Source: an uncultured Sinobacteraceae bacterium (GTDB lineage: Bacteria > Pseudomonadota > Gammaproteobacteria > Steroidobacterales > Steroidobacteraceae). From it: DNA of 10,371 nucleotides. The notes beneath the pieces were generated by a model. That model did not search any database. It was not told where the DNA came from and saw only the letters and a list, made by a program, of their open reading frames with translations. Both the position numbers and the translations under genes were made by a program. Shown piece after piece: positions 1 to 6,246 of this stretch; the first letter of the stretch is position 1, and every line of letters starts with the position of its first letter. The DNA is taken from the NCBI GenBank assembly GCA_937902995.1, contig CALEKY010000144.1, positions 1-10,371 of the forward strand, read 5' to 3'.

Positions 1-57
1 TGCGGTTCGGGCAAGAAGTACAAGCATTGTCACGGGGCGTTGGCGCAAGGGCGCTGA
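1..57 (+). CDS. secA: SecA preprotein translocase ATPase, C-terminal end (partial)
   Basis: Only the last 18 codons and the stop (TGA at 55-57) are in the window; the gene enters from the left edge. The translation reads CGSGKKYKHCHGALAQGR, which matches the SEC-C tail of SecA (consensus CxCx8CH or CxCx8CC, as in the E. coli ending CPCGSGKKYKQCHG). The first Cys of the CxC pair lies just outside the window; the second Cys (codon 1), the third Cys (codon 10) and the His (codon 11) are visible. In SecA this motif binds zinc and contacts SecB and phospholipid. SEC-C motifs also occur in other proteins, but the adjacent mutT and the position at the extreme C-terminus favour SecA. A hairpin with a T-rich tail follows about 65 bases downstream. 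Confidence 0.88.
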   Translation, partial: CGSGKKYKHCHGALAQGR

Positions 58-69
58 GCGCTGACGCGA

Positions 70-118
70 GACCGAAGACTGAAGACCGAAGACCGAAGGC
101 TGAAGGCTGAAGGCCGAA
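70..118. repeat. Tandem heptamer array, 7 copies of GRCYGAA
   Basis: Seven exactly adjacent 7-base units: GACCGAA, GACTGAA, GACCGAA, GACCGAA, GGCTGAA, GGCTGAA, GGCCGAA. All variation is a purine at position 2 and a pyrimidine at position 4. The array begins 12 bases after the secA stop and ends just before a GC-rich hairpin. The period of 7 is not a multiple of 3 and no gene spans it. Confidence 0.9.
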
Positions 119-121
119 AGT

Positions 122-154
122 GGGGGCGCGCGGCGGGCGCGCCTTCCTGTTTTT
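122..154 (+). terminator. Putative intrinsic terminator after secA
   Basis: GGCGCGC (125-131) and GCGCGCC (137-143) form a perfect 7-bp stem around a 5-base loop. The stem can be extended by two G-U pairs and a G-C pair (122-124 with 144-146). It is followed by a T-rich stretch containing five consecutive Ts (150-154). Orientation and position fit a Rho-independent terminator for secA. The T-run starts a few bases after the stem, so the match to the textbook shape is imperfect. Confidence 0.6.
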
Positions 155-185
155 CCGGGAAAAGGGAAGCGGAAAGTGCGCCGGT

Positions 186-199
186 GCACGAAGCACGAA
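186..199. repeat. Two tandem copies of heptamer GCACGAA
   Basis: Two exact adjacent GCACGAA units in the secA-mutT spacer. On its own this could be chance. It is listed because three other arrays in the same 255-base spacer have the same 7-base period. Confidence 0.6.
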
Positions 200-233
200 T
201 CGCGGGCGCGGAATGGGGCGCGTAGGCGCTAAC

Positions 234-254
234 TACTCACTACTCACTATTCAC
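234..254. repeat. Three tandem heptamers, TACTCAC/TATTCAC
   Basis: TACTCAC, TACTCAC and TATTCAC are directly adjacent, with a single C-to-T difference in the third copy. This is the third heptamer-period tract between secA and mutT. No coding potential is evident. Confidence 0.8.
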
Positions 255-268
255 GAGACTAGGAAGAG

Positions 269-285
269 GGCGCGCGACGCGCGCC
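269..285. repeat. GC-rich inverted repeat upstream of mutT
   Basis: GGCGCGC (269-275), GAC, GCGCGCC (279-285) is a perfect 7-bp stem with a 3-base loop. The arms are identical in sequence to those of the terminator-like hairpin at 125-143. No T-tract follows on the + strand, so a terminator role in that direction is unlikely. It may be a REP-like element or a processing/stability hairpin in the mutT leader. Confidence 0.6.
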
Positions 286-291
286 ACGTAC

Positions 292-312
292 GAATCACAG
301 ATCACGAGTCCC
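292..312. repeat. Degenerate heptamers abutting the mutT start codon
   Basis: GAATCAC, AGATCAC and GAGTCCC run in 7-base register and end exactly at the base before the mutT ATG (313). The third unit is only loosely related. The tract occupies the place where a Shine-Dalgarno sequence should be, and no strong one is visible. Confidence 0.5.
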
Positions 313-735
313 ATGTCCCACGCCCAGCGCCCTTTCTCGCATGTCGTCGCTGCCGCGTTGTTCGATGCGAGCGGTCGTGTCCTGCTCGCGCAGCGTCCGC
401 CGGGCAAACACATGGCGGGCGGATGGGAGTTTCCGGGCGGCAAGCGCGAGCCTGGAGAGGAACGCTTCGCTGCGTTGAAGCGCGAACTGCTCGAAGAGAT
501 CGGCGTCGAACTCATCGAAGCTGAGCCGCTCATCGCCTACGACCATGAATTCGCGGATCGCACGATCCGATTGGATCTGTGGTTCGTGATCGAGTATCGC
601 GGCACGCCGCAATCGCTGGAAGGTCAAAGCCTGAAATGGGTTGAGCTCGACGATCTCGAGTCGGTCGGGCTGCTCGAAGCCGACGGGCCGATGGTGGCGC
701 CGCTCAAGCGGCGTGCCCGGACGAGCGGAGCTTAA
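313..735 (+). CDS. mutT: MutT-type Nudix hydrolase (8-oxo-dGTP diphosphatase)
   Basis: 140 residues, the usual size of stand-alone MutT. The Nudix box is complete at residues 43-65, G-x5-E-x7-RELxEExGV, with E58, E61 and E62 as the metal-binding/catalytic acids. The preceding WEFPGGK segment (38-44) is typical of MutT. The family hydrolyses 8-oxo-dGTP to the monophosphate and so prevents A:T to C:G transversions; it acts in the cytoplasm. Location beside secA is the usual gammaproteobacterial arrangement. Some relatives carry a C-terminal thiamine-phosphate-synthase-like domain; this one ends shortly after the Nudix fold. The ATG at 313 gives a normal N-terminus (SHAQRPFSHVVAAALFD), but no clear ribosome binding site precedes it, because a heptamer repeat runs right up to the start codon. 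A different Nudix substrate cannot be excluded from sequence. Confidence 0.92.
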   Translation: MSHAQRPFSHVVAAALFDASGRVLLAQRPPGKHMAGGWEFPGGKREPGEERFAALKRELLEEIGVELIEAEPLIAYDHEFADRTIRLDLWFVIEYRGTPQSLEGQSLKWVELDDLESVGLLEADGPMVAPLKRRARTSGA

Positions 736-1033
736 GAAAACAACAACCGCTCGAGTCTCTCGCAGGGTTTGCCGTCGATCCTGCGAATCGGATTTTTCTC
801 GAACTTCTCTCATCGCGGCGTGCGACCGTCGGTGCCCTGGGGGCACCAATCCAATCCGCCTGAGCATCTCCCTGCTGTTTTCTGGCAAGGCTACTTTCGA
901 TCGCGCAGAGCTTCGATCGGCTGAAGGGCCTGTGATGACCTGCGAAGTCGCGTGTCCGGGTGGCTGCCAATGGGGGTGGAGACCGCTGCTGGGACTCGTG
1001 TTTGTTCCTGCTACCAGCACTGGAAGACTTTGT
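736..1033 (+). promoter_or_regulatory. Leader region of the TonB receptor operon
   Basis: 298 bases separate mutT from the chosen receptor start. I see no convincing gene and no -35/-10 pair I would defend. Two structures stand out: a perfect 7-bp hairpin at 831-847, and a direct repeat of TTCGATCG (896-903 and 912-919; start-to-start spacing 16 bases, each copy containing the palindrome CGATCG). Since the spacing exceeds normal operon gaps, the receptor promoter probably lies here. The reading frame of the receptor stays open through the whole region, with an alternative ATG at 935. Confidence 0.5.
831..847. repeat. Perfect 7-bp palindromic hairpin GGTGCCC-TGG-GGGCACC
   Basis: GGTGCCC and GGGCACC are exact reverse complements separated by TGG. 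No T-run follows on either strand, so a simple intrinsic terminator is not supported. It lies 95 bases after mutT and about 190 bases before the receptor start. It could be an operator for a dimeric regulator or an mRNA stem. Confidence 0.6.
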
Positions 1034-3421
1034 ATGCTCGGCGTCAACGTCACTCACGAATCCCGCATTCAGGCGCTGCCTTTGCGCGCCGCCATCCTCG
1101 GCATCCTTGGGATGCATCTCGGCAGCGGAGCCGCACTCGCGCAAGAAATCGATGAAAGCGGAACCGATGGATCGGTGCTGCAAGAAATCACCGTTACCGC
1201 GACTCGCTTCAGCGAAGCGATCAGCAAAGTTCCGATCAGCATGTCCGCGTACGACACGAAATCGCTCGATGTGGCGAACGTGAAGGATTTTTCGGGCATC
1301 GCACGGATGACGCCCGGCGTGTCGTTCAACAACACGAACAACACGATTGCGATTCGCGGCATCTCCTCGACGGCAGGTGCGGCCACCACGGGTGTGTACG
1401 TCGACGACACACCCATTCACATTCGCCAGTTCGGCACCAGCGCGGCGGCCGGTTTGCCGAGAATCTTCGATCTGGAGCGCGTCGAAGTGCTGCGCGGGCC
1501 GCAGGGCACGTTGTACGGCGCCGGCTCTCAGGGCGGTACCGTGCGGTTCATCACTCCGCAACCGAACCTGGTGAACTACGAAACTTATGCGCGCGGCGAA
1601 GTTGCGTTCACCGAAGGCGGCGAGCCCAGCTACGAAAGCGGCATCGCGTTCGGCGGCCCGATCGTTACCGACAAGCTCGGCTTTCGCTTGAGCGCCTACA
1701 ACTGTCGCGACGGCGGCTGGACCGATCACATCGACTACAACACCCGCAATGTCATCGACGAGAACGCGAACTGGGGCAACGTGTACGCGTTCCGCGGCGC
1801 GTTGACGTGGATGCCCGTCGAAGGGCTCTACATCACGCCGAGCGTGCTGCACCAGGACGTGAAAGAGAACGACACCTCGATCGTGACTCAAGCTTGGTCG
1901 GCGTTCGGCCAGGGTGTGTTCCGGAACGCGAACCCGATCCGTCTGCCCAACACCGACCGCTACACGCTGCCGAGCCTGAAGGTCGAGTACCAGGGCGACA
2001 AGATCCTGATCGTCTCGAATACGTCGTATTTCAAGCGCGACCAGACTATGTTCTACGACGCTTCTTTGTGGCGGCTGGCGAATCTGCAGCTCAACTTCGG
2101 CTTCCCGCTCGTGACACCGTACGGACCCGATGACGAGGTCGGCGTAACGGATTTCGAATCGCCGGGCCGCATCATCAATGCGCAGGACAACATCACACAG
2201 GAGCTGCGCTTTCAGTCGGCTGATCCCGATGCCCGCCTGACTTGGGTGGTCGGCGCGTATTACGGCAAGTCGAAGCAGCGCAACGTGGAGCGCGGCGAGT
2301 CCGACGACTACGACCGTCTGTATTTGAAGCTGTTCGGCCAGACGATCGAAGAACGCTTCGGCTACCCGATGTTCGAAGGTATCTACAGCTTCATCACCGA
2401 CACGCGCGTGCAGGAAGAACAGATCGCGCTGTTCGGCGATGCGACGTGGAAGGTGACGGACACGCTGTCCATCGCCGCCGGCGTGCGCGCCGCGGAGAAC
2501 AAATTCGAGTTCGTCGCCGGACGCGCCGGCATGACTCAGGCGACCTGGACGTACAACGGCGGCGGCGCGAAGGAGCGGCCGATCTCGCCGCGACTGAACG
2601 TCACGTACCGCCCGACCGACGATTTCATGGTGTACTCGACCGCCGCGAAAGGCTTCCGTACCGGCGGCGCGAACAGCTCCTCGATCATCAATCAGTGTGC
2701 GCCGGAAATCGCTTCTCTCGGTCTGGGCAATATCGCCTCGTACGACTCCGACACCGTGTGGAGCTACGACCTCGGCGTGAAGGGCAAGGCACTCGACGGA
2801 CGGATGTCCTACGACATGGGTGTCTATCGCGTCGATTGGGACGACATCCAGCAATCCAACTTTCTCGTCGGCTGCGGTCTTTCGTATATCGGCAACTTCG
2901 GTAAGGCCAGAAGCCAGGGTGTGGACGTGACTCTGCAAGCTGCGCCCACGCCGGATCTGCTCGTCGATCTGACGATCGGCTACGTCGAGGCCGAATACCT
3001 CGAGCGTGTGATGTCGTCGCCGTCGCCGAACGCTTCCATTCTCATCAACAAAGGCAATTCGTTGCCGAACATCACGCCCTGGAAGCTCGCGCTCGCCCTC
3101 ACGTACAACTTCGATGTCCTCGGCAACGAGGGATACATCCGCGGCCAGTACGAATACGGAGCCCGTCGCAGCGACATGATGCCGACGCAGGATCCGACGA
3201 CGAGTCAATACAATGCGGCCGTACCGTTCGTGCCCGAGAACCACATGGTACGTCTGCGTGCCGGCGTCGACCTGGGCAATCTCGACGTTTCCGTGTTCGC
3301 AAACAACTTGCTCAACTCGGCTCCGTTGTTGAGTAGGAGCGCGTACGGCAACAGCCAATACTTCATGGTCTCCACTTGGCGTCCGCGTACGTACGGCGTG
3401 ACGCTCGTCTATCGGTACTGA
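1034..3421 (+). CDS. TonB-dependent outer-membrane receptor
   Basis: 795 residues from the ATG at 1034, which has GGAAG seven bases upstream. Residues 1-36 form a signal peptide: Arg near the N-terminus, hydrophobic LRAAILGILGMHLG, and a cleavage site after ALA with Gln next. A TonB-box-like segment EITVTATR lies at 51-58. The plug domain follows (about 60-180), with DFSGIARMTPGVSF, AIRGIS, GVYVDDTPI and the characteristic ERVEVLRGPQGTLYGAGSQGG. The rest is a 22-strand-type beta barrel ending in an aromatic residue (YGVTLVYRY), as needed for outer-membrane insertion. Two Cys (in NQCAPE and VGCGLSY) may form a loop disulfide common in this class; an extra Cys in AYNCRDGGW is unusual. It is energised by TonB-ExbBD for ligand uptake. 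The ligand cannot be read from sequence; the downstream amine-oxidase-like gene hints at an amine-containing compound. The frame is open upstream, with an alternative ATG at 935. Confidence 0.92.
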   Translation: MLGVNVTHESRIQALPLRAAILGILGMHLGSGAALAQEIDESGTDGSVLQEITVTATRFSEAISKVPISMSAYDTKSLDVANVKDFSGIARMTPGVSFNNTNNTIAIRGISSTAGAATTGVYVDDTPIHIRQFGTSAAAGLPRIFDLERVEVLRGPQGTLYGAGSQGGTVRFITPQPNLVNYETYARGEVAFTEGGEPSYESGIAFGGPIVTDKLGFRLSAYNCRDGGWTDHIDYNTRNVIDENANWGNVYAFRGALTWMPVEGLYITPSVLHQDVKENDTSIVTQAWSAFGQGVFRNANPIRLPNTDRYTLPSLKVEYQGDKILIVSNTSYFKRDQTMFYDASLWRLANLQLNFGFPLVTPYGPDDEVGVTDFESPGRIINAQDNITQELRFQSADPDARLTWVVGAYYGKSKQRNVERGESDDYDRLYLKLFGQTIEERFGYPMFEGIYSFITDTRVQEEQIALFGDATWKVTDTLSIAAGVRAAENKFEFVAGRAGMTQATWTYNGGGAKERPISPRLNVTYRPTDDFMVYSTAAKGFRTGGANSSSIINQCAPEIASLGLGNIASYDSDTVWSYDLGVKGKALDGRMSYDMGVYRVDWDDIQQSNFLVGCGLSYIGNFGKARSQGVDVTLQAAPTPDLLVDLTIGYVEAEYLERVMSSPSPNASILINKGNSLPNITPWKLALALTYNFDVLGNEGYIRGQYEYGARRSDMMPTQDPTTSQYNAAVPFVPENHMVRLRAGVDLGNLDVSVFANNLLNSAPLLSRSAYGNSQYFMVSTWRPRTYGVTLVYRY

Positions 3422-3444
3422 GCAACCAGATCAGCGGAGAGCGC

Positions 3445-5382
3445 ATGACTGCGGCAAAAGACGACCAAGGCGCGGGAGGCATCTCGCGCCGCGAATTCGT
3501 GACCGGAATGGCTGCAGGCGTTGCGTTGCAGCCGCTGATCGTGAGCCAAGCCAAGGGCGCGGCGGCGTCGCCTGCAGCGGTTGACGCTGCGACGTCGCCG
3601 TCGCTCCAGCCGTCTTCGAAAGCGCTGCTCGAGCTCGATGCCGCGAACTACCCCCCGCTCAAGACGGGATTGCGCGGACAGTATCCAGGTTCGTTCGAGA
3701 TCGCGCATGCGGTGCGCGACGGCGCGTTCTCGGGGCCGGTGGAGGCGCAAGAGAGCGGCGAGCACTACGATCTCGTCGTCGTCGGTGCAGGTATTTCCGG
3801 CTTGGCGGCGGCGTACTTCTATCGAAAAGCGCTCGGCGCGGATAAACGGATTTTGCTGCTCGACAACCACGACGATTTCGGCGGGCACGCCAAGCGCAAC
3901 GAGTTTCATCACGAGGGCCGCGTTCTGCTGGCCTACGGCGGCACGCAGAACACGCATTCGCCCTTTCCTTACAGCCACATTTCGTTGTCGTTGCTCGCAG
4001 AGTTGGGTGTCGATACGACGACGTACTCCAAGTACGCGGAGCCGGACGTGTACGCCGGTTTGCAGCAAGCGATGTTCTTCGACCGCGAGCACTTCGTGAA
4101 AGACAAGCTCGTCGTCGGATACGGCACGCGTCCGTGGAAAGAATTCTTCGCCGACGCGCCGCTGACGCGCGCGGTCAGGGCGGATCTCGTGCGCTTGTAC
4201 AGCGAGCGCGTGGATTACTTGCCCGATCTCGATCCGATGCAGAAGGCCGAGGCGCTGCGTCGGATCACCTACCAAGATTTCCTGTTGAAACACGCGCGCC
4301 TGTTGCCCGAGAGCCTGCCGTATTTCAGAGGCATGATCTTCCGCAACAGCATGCGAGTGGATACGGTCCCTGCGTATCTCGCTGCGCTGTCCGGCGCACC
4401 GGGCTTTTCCGGAATGAACATCGAAAAGCCCATCGAGGCGCATAGCGCGGTGTTCACGTTCCCGGACGGCAACGCCACGATTGCGCGCCTGCTCGTCAAT
4501 CGCCTCGTTCCCGGGGTGTTCGGCGGTGCGACCCACAACATGGAGTCGATCATTCTGGCGAAGGCCGATTACTCGCAGCTCGATCTTCCGACGAACCCCG
4601 TGCGCATACGGCTGCAGAGTCCCGTCGTGCGGGTCGAGCATCTCGGAACGATCGACTCGATCAAGGAAAAAGCGGTTCGGGTCGTCTACACGAAAGACGG
4701 CAAGACGCTTGCCGTCACGGCGGCCAACGTGGTGATGGCGTGCTTCAACAACATCGTGCGGCACTTGGTGCCGGAGCTTCCGGAAGAGCAGAAGACGGCG
4801 GTGACCTATGCGTCGAAGGTGCCGCTCATGTACACGAACGTCGTGTTGCGCAACTGGCGGCCGTGGAAGCGTCTAGGCGTTCATTCGATCGTTGCGCCAA
4901 ACGGCTATCACACGGCTTTGTACTTGGATCGTCCCATTTCGATCGGCGGTTTTCGCAGCGTGCTGAGCCCGGATGAGCCCGTCGTGCTGCACATGATGCT
5001 CTCTGGCAGCCATCCGGGCACATCGCGGCGCGAGCAGAACCGTATCGTTCGTGCGGAGATGCTCGCGACTCCCTACGAGAAGATCGAGGCCGAGATACGT
5101 TCGCAGTTGCAGCGTGTGCTCGGACCGGCCGGTTTCGATGCGCGCAAGGACATCCTCGCGATTACCGCGAACCGCTGGCCGCACGGTTATGCGTACACGT
5201 ACGACTCGGTGGGCGATCCGGACATGCCGCCGGCGGATCGTCCCCACGTCATCGGGCGCAAGCCCTTTGGGCGCATCGCCATTGCAAACAGCGATGCCGG
5301 CGCCTCGGCATTCACCAACGTCGCAATCGACGAAGCGCACCGCGCGATTCAGGAATGTCTGATCAGCAGAGGTTTGACTTGA
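3445..5382 (+). CDS. Tat-exported FAD-dependent oxidoreductase, spermidine dehydrogenase (SpdH)-like
   Basis: 645 residues from the ATG at 3445, preceded by GGAG five bases upstream and 23 bases after the receptor stop. The N-terminus has a twin-arginine signal: SRREFVTG (14-21), then a hydrophobic stretch to an Ala-rich region near 40. This implies folding with cofactor in the cytoplasm and export to the periplasm. After a linker comes a Rossmann FAD site, YDLVVVGAGISGLAAAYF, with GxGxxG at 114-119, the ribose-binding acid D140, and DNHDDFGGHAKRNEF (140-154). The C-terminal FAD segment GRIAIANSDAGASAF (609-623) closes the fold. Length, the DNHDDFGGHAKRNEF block and overall layout resemble Pseudomonas SpdH, which oxidises spermidine to 1,3-diaminopropane and 4-aminobutanal. 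There is no CxxCH, so any haem would be non-covalent. The substrate assignment is from memory of the family; another amine or an unrelated reduced compound is possible. Confidence 0.72.
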   Translation: MTAAKDDQGAGGISRREFVTGMAAGVALQPLIVSQAKGAAASPAAVDAATSPSLQPSSKALLELDAANYPPLKTGLRGQYPGSFEIAHAVRDGAFSGPVEAQESGEHYDLVVVGAGISGLAAAYFYRKALGADKRILLLDNHDDFGGHAKRNEFHHEGRVLLAYGGTQNTHSPFPYSHISLSLLAELGVDTTTYSKYAEPDVYAGLQQAMFFDREHFVKDKLVVGYGTRPWKEFFADAPLTRAVRADLVRLYSERVDYLPDLDPMQKAEALRRITYQDFLLKHARLLPESLPYFRGMIFRNSMRVDTVPAYLAALSGAPGFSGMNIEKPIEAHSAVFTFPDGNATIARLLVNRLVPGVFGGATHNMESIILAKADYSQLDLPTNPVRIRLQSPVVRVEHLGTIDSIKEKAVRVVYTKDGKTLAVTAANVVMACFNNIVRHLVPELPEEQKTAVTYASKVPLMYTNVVLRNWRPWKRLGVHSIVAPNGYHTALYLDRPISIGGFRSVLSPDEPVVLHMMLSGSHPGTSRREQNRIVRAEMLATPYEKIEAEIRSQLQRVLGPAGFDARKDILAITANRWPHGYAYTYDSVGDPDMPPADRPHVIGRKPFGRIAIANSDAGASAFTNVAIDEAHRAIQECLISRGLT

Positions 5383-5437
5383 GCGCGGCGAGTGCGACGG
5401 TCGATTTCAAGAACACACGAGCAGTAGAGCAAGCACG

Positions 5438-5971
5438 ATGAAGAAAAGCACGTTCGTCCAAGTATTCGGTTCTATCGTCGCAGCGTTGATGTTGGCGAGC
5501 GCTGCGCAAGCCCAGACCGGCCCCGCGTCGTGCAAAGAGGATCCGAAGTTTCGCGAGCAAGACTTCACCCTCGGCCATTGGGATGTCTATCGAGGGACGG
5601 AGAAGACGGCAGAAGTGAAAATGGAGCTGGTCTTCGGCGATTGCTTCATCTACGAGACCTGGACTTCGCTGCGTCCAGGCGGCAACGGCCATGGTTTCTT
5701 CGCTTACTCGCGCAAGCTCGGCGACTGGGGATATTTCTGGGTGGCCGAAGGCGGCAACACCACGTCGTTTCGCGGTTCGTTGATCAAGCCGGGCGAGATG
5801 CGTTACGTCGTCGAAGAGCCGGGTCCGACAGGTAAGATGCGTCTGCGTCATTGGACGCTGTTCCTGTTGCCGGATGGCCGAGTGCGCGAGCTGTCGGTTG
5901 GGACTGAAGACGGCGGCAAGACCTGGATCACCGAATATGATCTCATTTGGATCAAGAAGGACGCGAAGTGA
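5438..5971 (+). CDS. Secreted protein of unknown function (DUF1579-like pattern)
   Basis: 177 residues. A clear Sec signal peptide (MKKSTFVQVFGSIVAALMLASAAQA, about 25 residues, cleavage before Q26) predicts a mature periplasmic protein of about 152 residues. The mature part is rich in aromatic residues and alternating beta-type segments: LGHWDVY (45-51), GDCFIYETW (67-75), GHGFFAYSRKLGDWGYFWV (84-102), RHWTLFLLPDGRV (137-149). This recalls lipocalin-like beta-barrel families with an FWLGxWxV opening, such as DUF1579, but I cannot assign one securely. Two Cys, C32 and C69, could form a disulfide. It follows the SpdH-like gene by 55 bases with only a weak ribosome binding site, and its TGA overlaps the next ATG by one base. 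A role in binding the substrate, product or cofactor of the upstream oxidoreductase is inference. Confidence 0.75.
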   Translation: MKKSTFVQVFGSIVAALMLASAAQAQTGPASCKEDPKFREQDFTLGHWDVYRGTEKTAEVKMELVFGDCFIYETWTSLRPGGNGHGFFAYSRKLGDWGYFWVAEGGNTTSFRGSLIKPGEMRYVVEEPGPTGKMRLRHWTLFLLPDGRVRELSVGTEDGGKTWITEYDLIWIKKDAK

Positions 5972-6246
5972 TGCGCGGGTCGTCTTCGTTCCTGCTCTCA
6001 CGGACGAACGGTTGTAAGTCCGCGAAACCATGGACTAGCGAGGAGCTCGCAGTGTTGCGCGAGCTCGCTCACCGGGGTGTTCCTGTGCCGTCGATCGCGC
6101 GGCAGCTGAGGCGCTCGCAGTCCGCGATCAAGAACAAGGCTTTCATGCACGGCATCTCGCTTCGCAATCGCACCGAGGAGCCGGCCGCCGCAACCGCGAT
6201 CGTCGGCGCTTCGGTGCGTGACCAGGCGCTCAGGCCGACGCCATAG
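5971..6246 (+). CDS. Small Myb/SANT-like helix-turn-helix protein
   Basis: 91 residues. The ATG at 5971 shares its A with the TGA of the preceding gene (TGATG), indicating translational coupling. The centre, PWTSEELAVLRELAHRGVPVPSIARQLRRSQSAIKNKAFMHGISL (20-64), has the pattern of a three-helix Myb/SANT or GcrA-like DNA-binding unit: a Trp opening helix 1, SIARQLRRS as helix 2, and AIKNKAFMHGISL as the recognition helix. The tail is Ala-rich and probably disordered. Similar short proteins with one such domain occur widely in proteobacteria with no assigned function. Its last 17 bases overlap the 3' end of the convergent lysR gene. A small DNA-binding protein at the end of a receptor/periplasmic-enzyme operon could be an autoregulator; this is inference. 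The coding call rests on the recognisable domain and the coupled start. Confidence 0.68.
   Translation: MRGSSSFLLSRTNGCKSAKPWTSEELAVLRELAHRGVPVPSIARQLRRSQSAIKNKAFMHGISLRNRTEEPAAATAIVGASVRDQALRPTP

Noticed and set aside
70..312. CRISPR array
   Set aside because: The repeat units are 7 bases, directly adjacent and without unique spacers; no cas genes are nearby.
120..524. 134-codon + strand frame over the heptamer spacer and mutT start
   Set aside because: It runs through tandem repeats and overlaps mutT in another frame; the Arg/Gly-rich product has no family resemblance.
831..847. Intrinsic terminator for mutT
   Set aside because: The stem is good but no T-rich tract follows it on the + strand, and none on the - strand either.
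295..1053. 252-codon open frame on the - strand across mutT and the receptor leader
   Set aside because: It overlaps the well-supported mutT, has no domain, and has no ribosome binding site that stands out.
704..3358. 884-codon open frame on the - strand opposite the TonB receptor
   Set aside because: Its translation is rich in Arg, His, Val and Asp with no recognisable domain. It mirrors the receptor's codon pattern, and it would overlap mutT and the whole receptor gene.
3409..4764. 451-codon open frame on the - strand opposite the SpdH-like gene
   Set aside because: Low-complexity Arg-rich translation with no motif; the + strand gene has a Tat signal and FAD motifs. It is an antisense artefact of GC-rich coding DNA.
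3445..5382. c-type haem site in the SpdH-like enzyme
   Set aside because: No CxxCH occurs; only two Cys were found in the translated protein (C433, C638). A non-covalent haem cannot be judged from sequence.
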